Positions 18,783 to 27,058 of a stretch of 64,000 nucleotides of DNA are shown in pieces. Both the position numbers and the translations under genes were made by a program. The notes under the pieces were generated by a model. The model was not told where the DNA came from. It saw only the letters and a list, made by a program, of their open reading frames with translations, and searched no databases. This DNA is from CAIWHR01 sp963781285 (GTDB lineage Bacteria > Pseudomonadota > Gammaproteobacteria > Burkholderiales > Casimicrobiaceae). How positions within the stretch are numbered: the first letter of the stretch is position 1; each line of letters opens with the position of its first letter. The stretch is taken from contig CAWAFI010000005.1 in assembly GCA_963781285.1 (NCBI GenBank), positions 434,001-498,000 on the forward strand, in the 5' to 3' direction.

Positions 18783-19667
18783 TCAACCGAGTTCGTCGAT
18801 CGACCGCGGCCAGCTCCGGTGCAACAGGCGGGAGCGCGCGCGATCGGCGAGAATCGCGCCGCCGGTCTGGCAGCGCGCGCAATAATTGCATTCGTTCTCG
18901 GCGTAGACGATGCGCTGTACTGGCGCGCCACATTCCGGACACGGTTTGCCGAAGCGGCCATGGACTGCCATCTCGGGCCTGAAAGCGGTCACGTTCACGG
19001 GGAACGCGTCGCCCGCCTGCGCGCGCAAGCGCTCCGTCCATGCGCTCAACACACTACGCGCCGCGTCGAACAGCCGCGCGAGCTCGCGGTCGTCGAGCTT
19101 TCCGGTGAGCGCCAGCGGCGAAAGGCGGGCGCAGTGCAGAATCTCGTCCGAATACGCATTGCCGATCCCGGCGACCAACCGAGGGTCGGTCAGCGCGCGC
19201 TTGAGCGTGTGATTCTCCATGCGCAGTCGGAGCGCAAAGGCCGTCGCGTCGGTCGACATCACTTCGAGACCGCCCGCATCGAGCTCGCCCAGCGCCGCCT
19301 CGCCGCGCACGCAGTGGAGCGATGCGCGGCGCTTCGTCCCCGCCTCGGTGAATACGAGTCGGCCGGCAGGGAAGTCGAAGAGCGCCAGCGTGATCCGCGG
19401 CGGCAGCTTGGCAGTGCGCTCCTGCCAGCGCAGGCGGCCGGCGATCATCAGGTGGAGGACCAGGAACAAGTCGTCGTCGAGCGCCAGCACGAGACGCTTG
19501 CCTTGTCGCCGCACCGAGTGCACGCGCTTGCCCTCGGCGTCGGAAATCTTCGGCAGCGCGGTCCGCAGCACGAACGGATTGAGCAGGCCGACTCGCTCGA
19601 GCGGCGTTCCGCGGACGCGCGCCTCCAGGGCGTCACGGTAGAGCGAGAGATCGGGAAGTTCGGGCAC
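18783..19667 (-). CDS. Fpg/Nei family DNA glycosylase
   Basis: A 294-residue base-excision-repair glycosylase/AP lyase. It starts GTG-CCC-GAA, giving the catalytic Pro2-Glu3 (PELPDLSLY). A conserved Lys is in RQGKRLVLALDD; the helix-two-turns-helix is in LTDPRLVAGIGNAYSDEILHCARLSP; the C-terminal zinc finger is CPECGAP...ECNYCARCQTGG. The remaining tail (ILADRARSRLLHRSWPRSIDELG) is longer than in MutM. Whether it prefers 8-oxoG (MutM) or oxidised pyrimidines (Nei) cannot be read from sequence. Confidence 0.9.
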   Translation of the reverse strand: MPELPDLSLYRDALEARVRGTPLERVGLLNPFVLRTALPKISDAEGKRVHSVRRQGKRLVLALDDDLFLVLHLMIAGRLRWQERTAKLPPRITLALFDFPAGRLVFTEAGTKRRASLHCVRGEAALGELDAGGLEVMSTDATAFALRLRMENHTLKRALTDPRLVAGIGNAYSDEILHCARLSPLALTGKLDDRELARLFDAARSVLSAWTERLRAQAGDAFPVNVTAFRPEMAVHGRFGKPCPECGAPVQRIVYAENECNYCARCQTGGAILADRARSRLLHRSWPRSIDELG

Positions 19668-19683
19668 AGCGCTGCGCCAACAC

Positions 19684-21402
19684 TCAGGGAGGCAACATCC
19701 CGTCGGCAGCGAATCGATGGAGCGCCGCGGCCGCCGCGTCGAGTACACGGCTCCAGTCGAGGAAACGATGCTGGCGGAAAATGCGCAGCGACGGATACCA
19801 CGGCGAACGCTCCGTGGCGAGTCGCCAGCGCCAACTGGTGTGGAAACGGTCCAGCAGCCACACCGGCTTGCCCATCGCGCCCGCGACGTGCGCGACCGAA
19901 GTGTCCACGGCGATGACGAGATCGAGCTCGCCGATGATCGCCGCCGTGTCGCCAAAATCGCGAATGGCGCCGGAGAAGTCCGCGACACGTTCAGCGAGCG
20001 GGCCTATGGGCGCGCGGCTGCCCATCGCACCGACCTGCAGGCTGACGAACGAAAGCCCCGGTGTCGCGATCAACGGCGCGAGCTCGCCTGCCGGCACCGA
20101 CTTGTGGCGCGACAGCGTGCCGCGATCGCCGCGTGCCGCCCACACGAGGCCGATGCGCGGAGTCGGCAGGGCGGCAAGCCGCGGGCGCCATTGCGCGACG
20201 CGATCCGCCGGCGCGGCAAGGTACGGCATGCGCACCGGGAGCGCGGCTGGCGTCACGCGCATGAGATAGGGGAGCGAAAGGAGCGAAACGCGCGCCGCCG
20301 GCGTCGCCGCGAGCGTATCGACGAGCGCGGAATCCTTCAGCATGTGGTCGCACCCTGCGGTCGACGCCAGCAATGGCGCGAGCGGCGCCCAATAGCCGTC
20401 GACGACGAACGTGACGCTGCGCACGCGGGCTCTGGCATCGGGCAAGAAGCGCACGAACTGGACGACGTCGGAAAGGCTGCCCTCGCACAGTACGAGCAGC
20501 GACCCCTTGAGCTTGGCGCCGCTCCAGACTGGCAACTGCGCAAAGCGCCGCGGCGGCCCGTAGCGGCCGTCGGGGCGCACCTCCCATGCACGCCAGCCTT
20601 CCAAGTAGTGGCCTGCGCCCAGCAAGGACGTCGCGATGCCGATCCGCGCGTCGAGGTCATCTGCATCGTGCGCTGCCGCCTGCCGGTATGCCGCCTCGGC
20701 AGCGGTGAGATCGCCGGACCAGGCGCGAAGGCGTCCGAGCGCATTCCAATACGAGGGGTCGCGCGGAGCCCCGTTGCCGATCCCTTCGAGTGCGGCCTGC
20801 GCACCGTCGAGTTCGCCCTCGATCGCATCGGTGAGCGCCCGCCCGGTGCGCGCGCCGACGTGCGCGGGATCGATCGCGAGCGCCCGCGCGAACGCGGTGC
20901 GCGCGCGCGCCGTCTCGCCCCGCCGGTTGTAAACGTTGCCAAGTGTCGCTGCGGCGTCGGCGAGGTGCGGGTCCAGCACCAGCGCGCGCTCGAGCACCTT
21001 GATCGCGTCGGTGCGGTCTCCGGCGCGCTCGAAGGCGACGCCGAGACGGTAATGCGCGGCGGCGTGCGTGGGGTCGAGATGAACGGCGCGCTCGAGATGG
21101 AAGATCGCGTCGTTCGCCCGGCCGAGGCGGGTCAGCGCGTGACCCAGCGAACATCGGGCGTCGGCGCTGTCGGGCAGCAGCGCCGCGAGTTGCTCGAAGC
21201 GCTTGACTGCCAGCGCCGGTCGGCCCGAAAGGAGCGCCACCTCGCCTGCGTTGGCGAGCGCAGTCGCGTCGGCAGGGTGCGCAGCGAGATGCGCCGTGTA
21301 GGCGGCCTCGGCCTCGGCGAATCGCCCGGCCCGTTGCAGCCGGAGCGCGTACGCGAGCGGCGTACGCTCGGATGGCGCAGGAGGCTTGCCGGGGTGGTTC
21401 AC
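19684..21402 (-). CDS. Tetratricopeptide-repeat protein with glycosyltransferase-9-like domain
   Basis: A 572-residue protein. The N-terminal half has about seven TPR units (for example AEAEAAYTAHLAAHPADATALANAGEVALLSGR; AIFHLERAVHLDPTHAAAHYRLGVAF). From about residue 290 a heptosyltransferase-like Rossmann domain follows: WSGAKLKGSLLVLCEG, GLVWAARGDRGTLSRHKSVP and DLVIAVDTSVAHVAGAMGKPVWLLD. Similar TPR-GT proteins glycosylate envelope or flagellar proteins, but the acceptor here is unknown. The GTG at 21402 is five bases after the CDGSH gene, so likely co-transcribed. Confidence 0.85.
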   Translation of the reverse strand: MNHPGKPPAPSERTPLAYALRLQRAGRFAEAEAAYTAHLAAHPADATALANAGEVALLSGRPALAVKRFEQLAALLPDSADARCSLGHALTRLGRANDAIFHLERAVHLDPTHAAAHYRLGVAFERAGDRTDAIKVLERALVLDPHLADAAATLGNVYNRRGETARARTAFARALAIDPAHVGARTGRALTDAIEGELDGAQAALEGIGNGAPRDPSYWNALGRLRAWSGDLTAAEAAYRQAAAHDADDLDARIGIATSLLGAGHYLEGWRAWEVRPDGRYGPPRRFAQLPVWSGAKLKGSLLVLCEGSLSDVVQFVRFLPDARARVRSVTFVVDGYWAPLAPLLASTAGCDHMLKDSALVDTLAATPAARVSLLSLPYLMRVTPAALPVRMPYLAAPADRVAQWRPRLAALPTPRIGLVWAARGDRGTLSRHKSVPAGELAPLIATPGLSFVSLQVGAMGSRAPIGPLAERVADFSGAIRDFGDTAAIIGELDLVIAVDTSVAHVAGAMGKPVWLLDRFHTSWRWRLATERSPWYPSLRIFRQHRFLDWSRVLDAAAAALHRFAADGMLPP

Positions 21403-21406
21403 GGCG

Positions 21407-22051
21407 TTACGAGGAAAAGCCGATCCTCTTGTGCGTGCCGTCGCAATACGGCTTGTTCTGTGACTGGCCGCAGCGGCACAGGAACGTCCTGTCGCCCGCG
21501 GTCGTTCGGCCGTCGGTGCTGCATAGCGTGAGCGGTCCATCGCAGCGGATCGGACCGTTCGGCAGCGGAGTTACCGTGAGCGTGCCCCCGTTCGCCGCCA
21601 CGCCAGCCAGGGCCGTCAAGGGCAGCGTTCCCGCGTCGTGGAAACCCGTCGCGCGGTGGCTGGCATCGCAGTACGGCTTGTTCTTCGACGCGCCACAGCG
21701 GCACAACGCGATCCGGGTCTCACGGGCGACGCTATCCGGCAGCACCACTGCGAGGTCTCCCCGCAGGTATGTCGGACCGTCGGGCGTCACGGTCGCGGCA
21801 TTCGCAGCCGGGGCCGGCGCCGCGCGCCCGTCGCGATGCGCGAACTGCAAAGCGCCCGACGGGCAGCGCTCGACGACAGCGGCAACGGCATCTGCCTCGG
21901 CGCCGTCGGGGTTGACCCACGGCTTCGCCTTCGTGTCGAATACCGCCGGCATCCCGTGCACGCATTCGGCGGCGTGGATGCAGCGCTTTGCGTCGTAGGT
22001 GACGACCGCGGCGCGTCCTTCGTAGCGGTGGAGCTTCGTCGCTTCAGCCAT
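21407..22051 (-). CDS. Double-CDGSH iron-sulfur protein with Fer4-like N-terminal domain
   Basis: A 214-residue protein in three parts. First, a divergent monocluster domain (YDAKRCIHAAECVHGMPAVFD ... VERCPSGALQF). Then two CDGSH-type 2Fe-2S motifs, CRCGASKNKPYCDASHRATGF and CRCGQSQNKPYCDGTHKRIGF, each with the C-x-C-x2-(S/T)-x3-P-x-C-D-(A/G)-x-H pattern. It is soluble and probably an electron-transfer or redox sensor protein. Its ATG overlaps the end of argG by eight bases. Confidence 0.92.
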   Translation of the reverse strand: MAEATKLHRYEGRAAVVTYDAKRCIHAAECVHGMPAVFDTKAKPWVNPDGAEADAVAAVVERCPSGALQFAHRDGRAAPAPAANAATVTPDGPTYLRGDLAVVLPDSVARETRIALCRCGASKNKPYCDASHRATGFHDAGTLPLTALAGVAANGGTLTVTPLPNGPIRCDGPLTLCSTDGRTTAGDRTFLCRCGQSQNKPYCDGTHKRIGFSS

Positions 22052-23279
22052 GACCTCTCCTCCGCGCGCGGTTCGCCGCGATGCGCATGCGCAGCGCATT
22101 GAGCTTGATGAAGCCGGCGGCGTCCTTCTGGTCGTACGCGCCGGCATCGTCCTCGAACGTGGCGATCGTCGTGTCGAACAGCGAGTCGGCTTTCGACCGT
22201 CGACCCACGCACATGATGGTCCCCTTGTAGAGCTTCAGCCGGACCATCCCGTTGACGTTTTCCTGTGATGCATCGATCAGCCCCTGCAGCAGCGCGCGCT
22301 CCGGGCTGAACCAGTAGCCGTTGTAGATCATGCGCGCATACCGCGGCATCAGGTCATCCTTCAACGCCAGCACTTCGCGGTCGAGCGTGATCGACTCCAT
22401 CGCGCGATGGCCCTTCAGCATGATCGTCCCGCCCGGCGTCTCGTAACAGCCGCGCGACTTCATCCCGACGTAGCGGTTTTCCACCATGTCGAGCCGGCCG
22501 ATGCCGTGCCGCCCGCCCAGCTCGTTGAGCTTCGCCAACACCTTGGCTGGCGAGAGCATCTTCCCGTCGATGGCGACGATGTCGCCTTTCCGGTACGTGA
22601 GCTCGACCACCTGCGGCTTGTCCGGCGCCTTCTCGGGCGAGACTGTGATCCGCCACATCGACTCGTCCGGCGCGAAGTCCGGGTCCTCGAGGATGCCGCC
22701 CTCGTAACTGATGTGCAGCAGGTTGGCGTCCATCGAATAGGGTGCGCCACCCTTGCGCTTCTTGAAGTCGACCGGGATCCCATGCTTGTCGGCGTAGGCG
22801 AGCAGCTTTTCGCGCGAGAGCAGGTCCCATTCCCGCCACGGCGCGATGACCTTGATGTTCGGCTCGAGCGCATACGCGCCCAACTCGAAGCGCACCTGAT
22901 CATTGCCCTTGCCGGTGGCGCCATGCGCAATCGCGTCGGCGCCGGTCTTCTTCGCGATCTCGATGAGGTGCTTCGCGATCAGCGGCCGCGCGATCGACGT
23001 GCCAAGCAGATACTCGCCTTCGTAGACGGTGTTGGCACGAAACATCGGGAACACGAAGTCGCGAACGAACTCCTCGCGCAGGTCCTCGATGAAAATGTTC
23101 TTCTTCTTGATTCCCATCTTCACCGCCTTCGCCCGCGCCGGCGCGACTTCCTCGCCCTGGCCGATGTCGGCGGTAAAGGTGATGACTTCGCACCCGTAGG
23201 TGTCGGAGAGCCATTTGAGAATCACCGAGGTGTCGAGGCCGCCGGAGTAGGCGAGGACCACTTTGTTGATGTCGGGCAT
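22044..23279 (-). CDS. argG: Argininosuccinate synthase
   Basis: A 411-residue enzyme joining citrulline and aspartate with ATP in arginine synthesis. It has the N-terminal P-loop AYSGGLDTSVILKWL, the segment AHGATGKGNDQVRFELGAYAL, and RPLIAKHLIEIAKKTGADAIAHG. The C-terminal oligomerisation helix ends in an Arg-rich tail (RIAANRARRRGHG). Length is normal. argF lies about 1.5 kb upstream on the same strand, separated by two unrelated genes. Confidence 0.97.
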   Translation of the reverse strand: MPDINKVVLAYSGGLDTSVILKWLSDTYGCEVITFTADIGQGEEVAPARAKAVKMGIKKKNIFIEDLREEFVRDFVFPMFRANTVYEGEYLLGTSIARPLIAKHLIEIAKKTGADAIAHGATGKGNDQVRFELGAYALEPNIKVIAPWREWDLLSREKLLAYADKHGIPVDFKKRKGGAPYSMDANLLHISYEGGILEDPDFAPDESMWRITVSPEKAPDKPQVVELTYRKGDIVAIDGKMLSPAKVLAKLNELGGRHGIGRLDMVENRYVGMKSRGCYETPGGTIMLKGHRAMESITLDREVLALKDDLMPRYARMIYNGYWFSPERALLQGLIDASQENVNGMVRLKLYKGTIMCVGRRSKADSLFDTTIATFEDDAGAYDQKDAAGFIKLNALRMRIAANRARRRGHG

Positions 23280-23361
23280 GGTTGGGGTCGGAGCCGCAAT
23301 ACGGCGGTTGTCGTGGAAGCGAGAGCGCGTGAAGCGGTCGGAATACGGCGCTGACGATGTC

Positions 23362-24348
23362 TCAGTCGATCTTCAGGCCGAGCTTCCGGATCACCGGCGC
23401 CCAGGACTCGGTCTCACGCCGGATCAACTGGCCGAAGTCCTCCGGCGTGCCGCCAATGAGATCGAAGCCCGAGGCATGCATTTTCGCGACGACGTCGGGT
23501 TCTTTCATGATCGCGTTGATTTCGGCGTTGAGCTTCGCGATGACGGGCTTCGGCGTCCCGGCCGGCACCATCACGCCGTTCCACGCCAGCGCCTCGAAGC
23601 CGGGGTAGCCGGATTCGGCAATCGCCGGAAGGTCCGGCAGCAGCGGGAAGCGCTTCGCGGTCGTGACGGCGATCGCGCGGAGCTTGCCGGCCTGAATCTG
23701 CGGCTGCAGCGGCTGCATCACCGCGAACATCATCTGCGTTTCGCCCTGCAGCGTCGCGGTGACAGCGGGCGGCGAACCGTTGAACGGCACGTGCAGCGCG
23801 TCGAATCCGGCAACCGCTTTCAGGAGTTCCATGTTGAGATGCGACGAGCTGCCGTTGCCGACCGACGCGTAGGCGAGCTTGCCCGGGTTGAGCTTGGCGT
23901 ACGCGACGAGCTCCTGCACCGACTTGACCGGCAGCTGCGCATTGACCGCGAGCACGTTGGGCTGGCTCGACGTGATGATCACCGGCGCCAGGTCCCTCTG
24001 GACATCGTAGGGCAGCTTCTGCAGCAACGGGCCGAACGCGAGCGGGCCGTTGAATCCGAGGAGCAACGTGTAGCCATCCGGCGCAGCCTTCGCGACCTCG
24101 GCGGTCGCCACGGTGCCGCCGGCCGCCGGCTTGTTCTCGATGATCACCGGTTGGCCGAGACGATCCTTCAGCTTCTCGCCGATCACGCGGGCGAGCGCGT
24201 CGAGCGAGCTGCCGGGACCCGCCGCGACGATGAATCGTATCGGTTTGTCGGGCCACGATTGCGGCTGGGCGAGTACCGCAGCGGCGGCAAATGCGACCGC
24301 AGCGAGGACGCAGCGCAGCAAACGGCGGATCGACGTGGCCGTGTTCAT
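23362..24348 (-). CDS. Bug-type tripartite tricarboxylate transporter substrate-binding protein
   Basis: A 328-residue periplasmic binding protein of the TctC/Bug family, greatly expanded in betaproteobacteria. It has a signal peptide (RRLLRCVLAAVAFAAAAVLAQP) and the diagnostic WPDKPIRFIVAAGPGSSLDALAR, PVIIENKPAAGGTVATAEVAKAAPDGYTLLLG, YAKLNPGKLAYASVGNGSSSHL and VPFNGSPPAVTATLQGE. The ligand is unknown. No TctA/TctB membrane partners are nearby, as is usual for orphan Bug proteins. The ATG at 24348 directly precedes the signal peptide. Confidence 0.92.
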   Translation of the reverse strand: MNTATSIRRLLRCVLAAVAFAAAAVLAQPQSWPDKPIRFIVAAGPGSSLDALARVIGEKLKDRLGQPVIIENKPAAGGTVATAEVAKAAPDGYTLLLGFNGPLAFGPLLQKLPYDVQRDLAPVIITSSQPNVLAVNAQLPVKSVQELVAYAKLNPGKLAYASVGNGSSSHLNMELLKAVAGFDALHVPFNGSPPAVTATLQGETQMMFAVMQPLQPQIQAGKLRAIAVTTAKRFPLLPDLPAIAESGYPGFEALAWNGVMVPAGTPKPVIAKLNAEINAIMKEPDVVAKMHASGFDLIGGTPEDFGQLIRRETESWAPVIRKLGLKID

Positions 24349-24362
24349 GCGCGTGCCGGCGC

Positions 24363-24728
24363 TCACGCCGGCGTGTGGCACACGGCCTCGATGTTGTGTC
24401 CGTCGGGATCGAGGACGAAGGCGCCGTAGTAGTTCGCGTGGTAGTGCGGCCGCAGGCCGGGCGGACCGTTGTCGCGGCCGCCGGCCGCGATGGCCGCCTT
24501 GTGGAATGCGTCGACCACCGCGCGCGAATCGGCGCGGAATGCGACGTGGATCGGCGGGCCGCCTGGATCGGCCTTGCCAATCCAGAAGTCGGGCTTGGGC
24601 GGAACACCGAAGCCGACGGCTTCGTCGAACTCCATGATCACCGCGTAGCCCAGCGGCCCGAGCGCCGCACGATAGAACGCTTTGCTCTTCGCGACATCGG
24701 AAACCGCAACGCCGGTATGATCGATCAT
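24363..24728 (-). CDS. VOC family (glyoxalase/bleomycin-resistance fold) protein
   Basis: A 121-residue single-module VOC protein: MIDHTGVAVSDVAKSKAFYRAALGPLGY at the start, HVAFRADSRAVVDAFHKAAIAAGG in the middle and NYYGAFVLDPDGHNIEAVCH at the C-terminus. His4, a central His and the Glu near residue 115 are in the usual metal-ligand positions. The substrate cannot be deduced. A GAGGAG precedes the ATG. Confidence 0.88.
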   Translation of the reverse strand: MIDHTGVAVSDVAKSKAFYRAALGPLGYAVIMEFDEAVGFGVPPKPDFWIGKADPGGPPIHVAFRADSRAVVDAFHKAAIAAGGRDNGPPGLRPHYHANYYGAFVLDPDGHNIEAVCHTPA

Positions 24729-24747
24729 CGTTGCTCCTCGGTATCGA

Positions 24748-25677
24748 CTAAGGATTGACGCGCCCGCAGACGAGGTACTCGAGCAGCGCCTTCTGCGCGT
24801 GCAGCCGGTTCTCGGCTTCGTCCCAGACGACCGACTGCGGTCCGTCGATCACTTCGGCGTCGACCTCCTCGCCGCGGTGCACGGGCAGGCAGTGCATGAA
24901 GAGCGCATCGGATTTCGCCTGCCGCATCATCGCCGCATCAACCTTCCAGCGCTCGAAATCGCGCTTGCGCTCCTCGTTCTCGGCCTCGAAGCCCATGCTC
25001 GTCCAGACGTCGGTCGTGACGAGGTCGGCGCCGCGACAGGCGTCAACGGGATCGGCGAATGCCTCCCAGTACCCCGCCGCCTGCGCGCCGGCGCGAGCCG
25101 TCTCGACCTCGTAGCCGAGCGGCGTCGAGACCCGTACCCTGAAGCCGAGCAGCGCTGCCGCCTGCAGCCACGTGTAGCACATGTTGTTGGCGTCGCCGAC
25201 CCACGCGACGGTCCGGCCGGCGATCGATCCGCGGTGCTCGACGTAGGTGTAGATGTCGGCGAGGATCTGGCACGGATGGTACTCGTTGGTGAGGCCGTTG
25301 ATCACCGGCACGCGCGAGTGCGCGGCGAAGCGCTCGATGATCGCCTGCTCGAACGTGCGGATCATCACGACGTCGACCATGCGCGAGATCACGCGCGCGA
25401 CGTCCTCGATCGGCTCGCCGCGCGCAAGCTGCGTGTCGCCGCGATTGAGGTTGATCGCGATGCCGCCCAGCTGGTTCATCCCGGCCTCGAACGACACCCG
25501 GGTGCGCGTCGACGCCTTCTCGAACACCATCGCGAGCGTGCGATCGCGCAGCGGCTGGTAGAGCTCGTAGCGCTTGAACCGGTCCTTGATCCAGTGCGTA
25601 CGTGCGAACAGGTAGTCGAATTCCTCGCGCGAGAAGTCATTGAACTGCAGGAAGTGCTTGGGCGGTGCGGCGGGCAT
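24748..25677 (-). CDS. argF: Ornithine carbamoyltransferase
   Basis: A 309-residue enzyme forming citrulline from ornithine and carbamoyl phosphate, the step feeding argG. The carbamoyl-phosphate motif is FEKASTRTRVSFEAGMNQLGG; HPCQILADIYTYVEH and the ornithine-binding WVGDANNMCYTWLQAA, MHCLPVHRGEEV and ENRLHAQKALL complete the set. An in-frame GTG at 25689 adds four residues; the ATG at 25677 is preferred. The AT-rich stretch around 25705-25740 is a likely promoter for this strand. Confidence 0.97.
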   Translation of the reverse strand: MPAAPPKHFLQFNDFSREEFDYLFARTHWIKDRFKRYELYQPLRDRTLAMVFEKASTRTRVSFEAGMNQLGGIAINLNRGDTQLARGEPIEDVARVISRMVDVVMIRTFEQAIIERFAAHSRVPVINGLTNEYHPCQILADIYTYVEHRGSIAGRTVAWVGDANNMCYTWLQAAALLGFRVRVSTPLGYEVETARAGAQAAGYWEAFADPVDACRGADLVTTDVWTSMGFEAENEERKRDFERWKVDAAMMRQAKSDALFMHCLPVHRGEEVDAEVIDGPQSVVWDEAENRLHAQKALLEYLVCGRVNP

Positions 25678-25762
25678 AGCGGGGGGCACGGTGGAAAAGC
25701 GCCGTGGAATGCTGTTGAATCAAGATATTAGCATGTGAATTTACGACGGCCTCCCGACTTCC

Positions 25763-25780
25763 CCTTGACCCCGGTCAAGG
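25763..25780 (+). promoter_or_regulatory. FNR/NnrR-type palindrome upstream of the nnrS operon
   Basis: CCTTGACC-CC-GGTCAAGG is a perfect 8+2+8 palindrome containing TTGAC-N4-GTCAA, the pattern bound by CRP/FNR-superfamily regulators such as FNR, DNR and NnrR. It is centred 77 bp before the first start codon. If it acts as a class II site (-41.5), transcription would begin near 25813, with a weak TAGCCT -10. Confidence 0.6.
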
Positions 25781-25848
25781 ACCGCCGGCCCGGGTCCGGT
25801 TAGCCTCGCGCAATCCCTCATTGCGGCGCTACGCCGCACCCGACCCCT

Positions 25849-27048
25849 ATGGCCGATCCTTGTCCCGATGCCGCCGTCGAAGCGAATCACGCTGTCCGGG
25901 CGCTGCCGCCGCTTCGCATCCGCGGCCGGGTCGCGTTGCCGATTGTGCAGGGCGGCATGGGGGTCGGTGTTTCCGCACACCGTCTCGCCGGAACCGTCGC
26001 GAGCCTGGGCGCGGTCGGAACGATCGCCAGCATCGACCTGCGCCGCCGTCATCCGGATTTGATGGCGCAAAGCGCGCATGCCGACAAGGCGACCGTCAAC
26101 GCGGCGAACCTGACGGCGCTCGACCGCGAGATCCGCGCGGCGCAGGAGTTGGCGGGCGGTCGCGGCATCGTCGCCGTCAATGTGATGCGAGCGGTGAGCG
26201 ATTACGCGTCGAGCGTCCGCCAGGCGTGCGCAAGCGGCGCCGACGCGATCGTGATGGGCGCCGGGTTGCCGCTCGATCTGCCGGACCTTGCGGCCGACTT
26301 TCCGGACGTCGCGCTGATCCCGCTCTTGTCGGATGCGCGCGGCATCGTCCTGGTGATGAAGAAGTGGGCGCGCAAGGGGCGCGTCCCCGATGCGATCGTC
26401 ATCGAGCATCCACGCTACGCCGGTGGCCATCTCGGCGCGGCCAAAGTCGAAGACCTGGCCGACCCGCGCTTCGACTTCGAGCGCGTTCTGCCGGAGGTGC
26501 TCGCGTATTTCCGCGCCGAAGGGATCGCCGAGGGCGCAATCCCGCTGATCCCCGCGGGCGGGATCAACACCCACGCGCGGATTCGCGAGCTTTTCGCGCT
26601 CGGCGCTTCGGCGGTCCAGCTCGGCACTGCGTTCGCCGTCACCGAGGAGGGCGATGCCGATGTCGCGTTCAAGCACGTGCTGGCAGATGCGAAGCCCGAG
26701 GACATCATCGAATTCATGAGCGTGGCCGGGTTGCCGGCGCGCGCCGTGCGCACGCCGTGGCTCGAGACGTACCTGAAGTACCTGCCGAAGCTCACCGCCG
26801 CCGCCCACAAGAAGCCGCGCTGCACGCTCAAATGGGACTGCCTGATCCAGTGCGGGCTGCGCGACGGTGTGGCGAAGATCGGCCAGTTCTGCATCGACAT
26901 GCAGCTCGCCGCGGCGCTGCGCGGCAACGTGGCCAAGGGACTGTTCTTCCGCGGTGCTTCGGCGCTGCCGTTCGGCAGCGAGATCCGCCCGGTACGCGAC
27001 CTCATCGACTATCTGATGACGGGCATGCGGCCGGCGCCGGCCGCCTGA
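25849..27048 (+). CDS. NPD-family nitronate monooxygenase / flavin oxidoreductase
   Basis: A 399-residue FMN-dependent TIM-barrel protein of the 2-nitropropane dioxygenase family. LPIVQGGMGVGVSAHRLAGTVASLGAVGTIAS is the N-terminal FMN region; GAGLPLDLPDL, IPAGGINTHARIRELFALGASAVQLGTAFAVTEE carries the phosphate-binding GG and GT segments. Family enzymes oxidise nitronates, but many have other roles. The C-terminal KPRCTLKWDCLIQCGLRDG is Cys-rich and unusual. nnrS follows 10 bp downstream, with a likely NO/O2-responsive site upstream, so a role in nitrosative stress is plausible. Confidence 0.88.
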   Translation: MADPCPDAAVEANHAVRALPPLRIRGRVALPIVQGGMGVGVSAHRLAGTVASLGAVGTIASIDLRRRHPDLMAQSAHADKATVNAANLTALDREIRAAQELAGGRGIVAVNVMRAVSDYASSVRQACASGADAIVMGAGLPLDLPDLAADFPDVALIPLLSDARGIVLVMKKWARKGRVPDAIVIEHPRYAGGHLGAAKVEDLADPRFDFERVLPEVLAYFRAEGIAEGAIPLIPAGGINTHARIRELFALGASAVQLGTAFAVTEEGDADVAFKHVLADAKPEDIIEFMSVAGLPARAVRTPWLETYLKYLPKLTAAAHKKPRCTLKWDCLIQCGLRDGVAKIGQFCIDMQLAAALRGNVAKGLFFRGASALPFGSEIRPVRDLIDYLMTGMRPAPAA

Positions 27049-27058
27049 TCGACCCCCA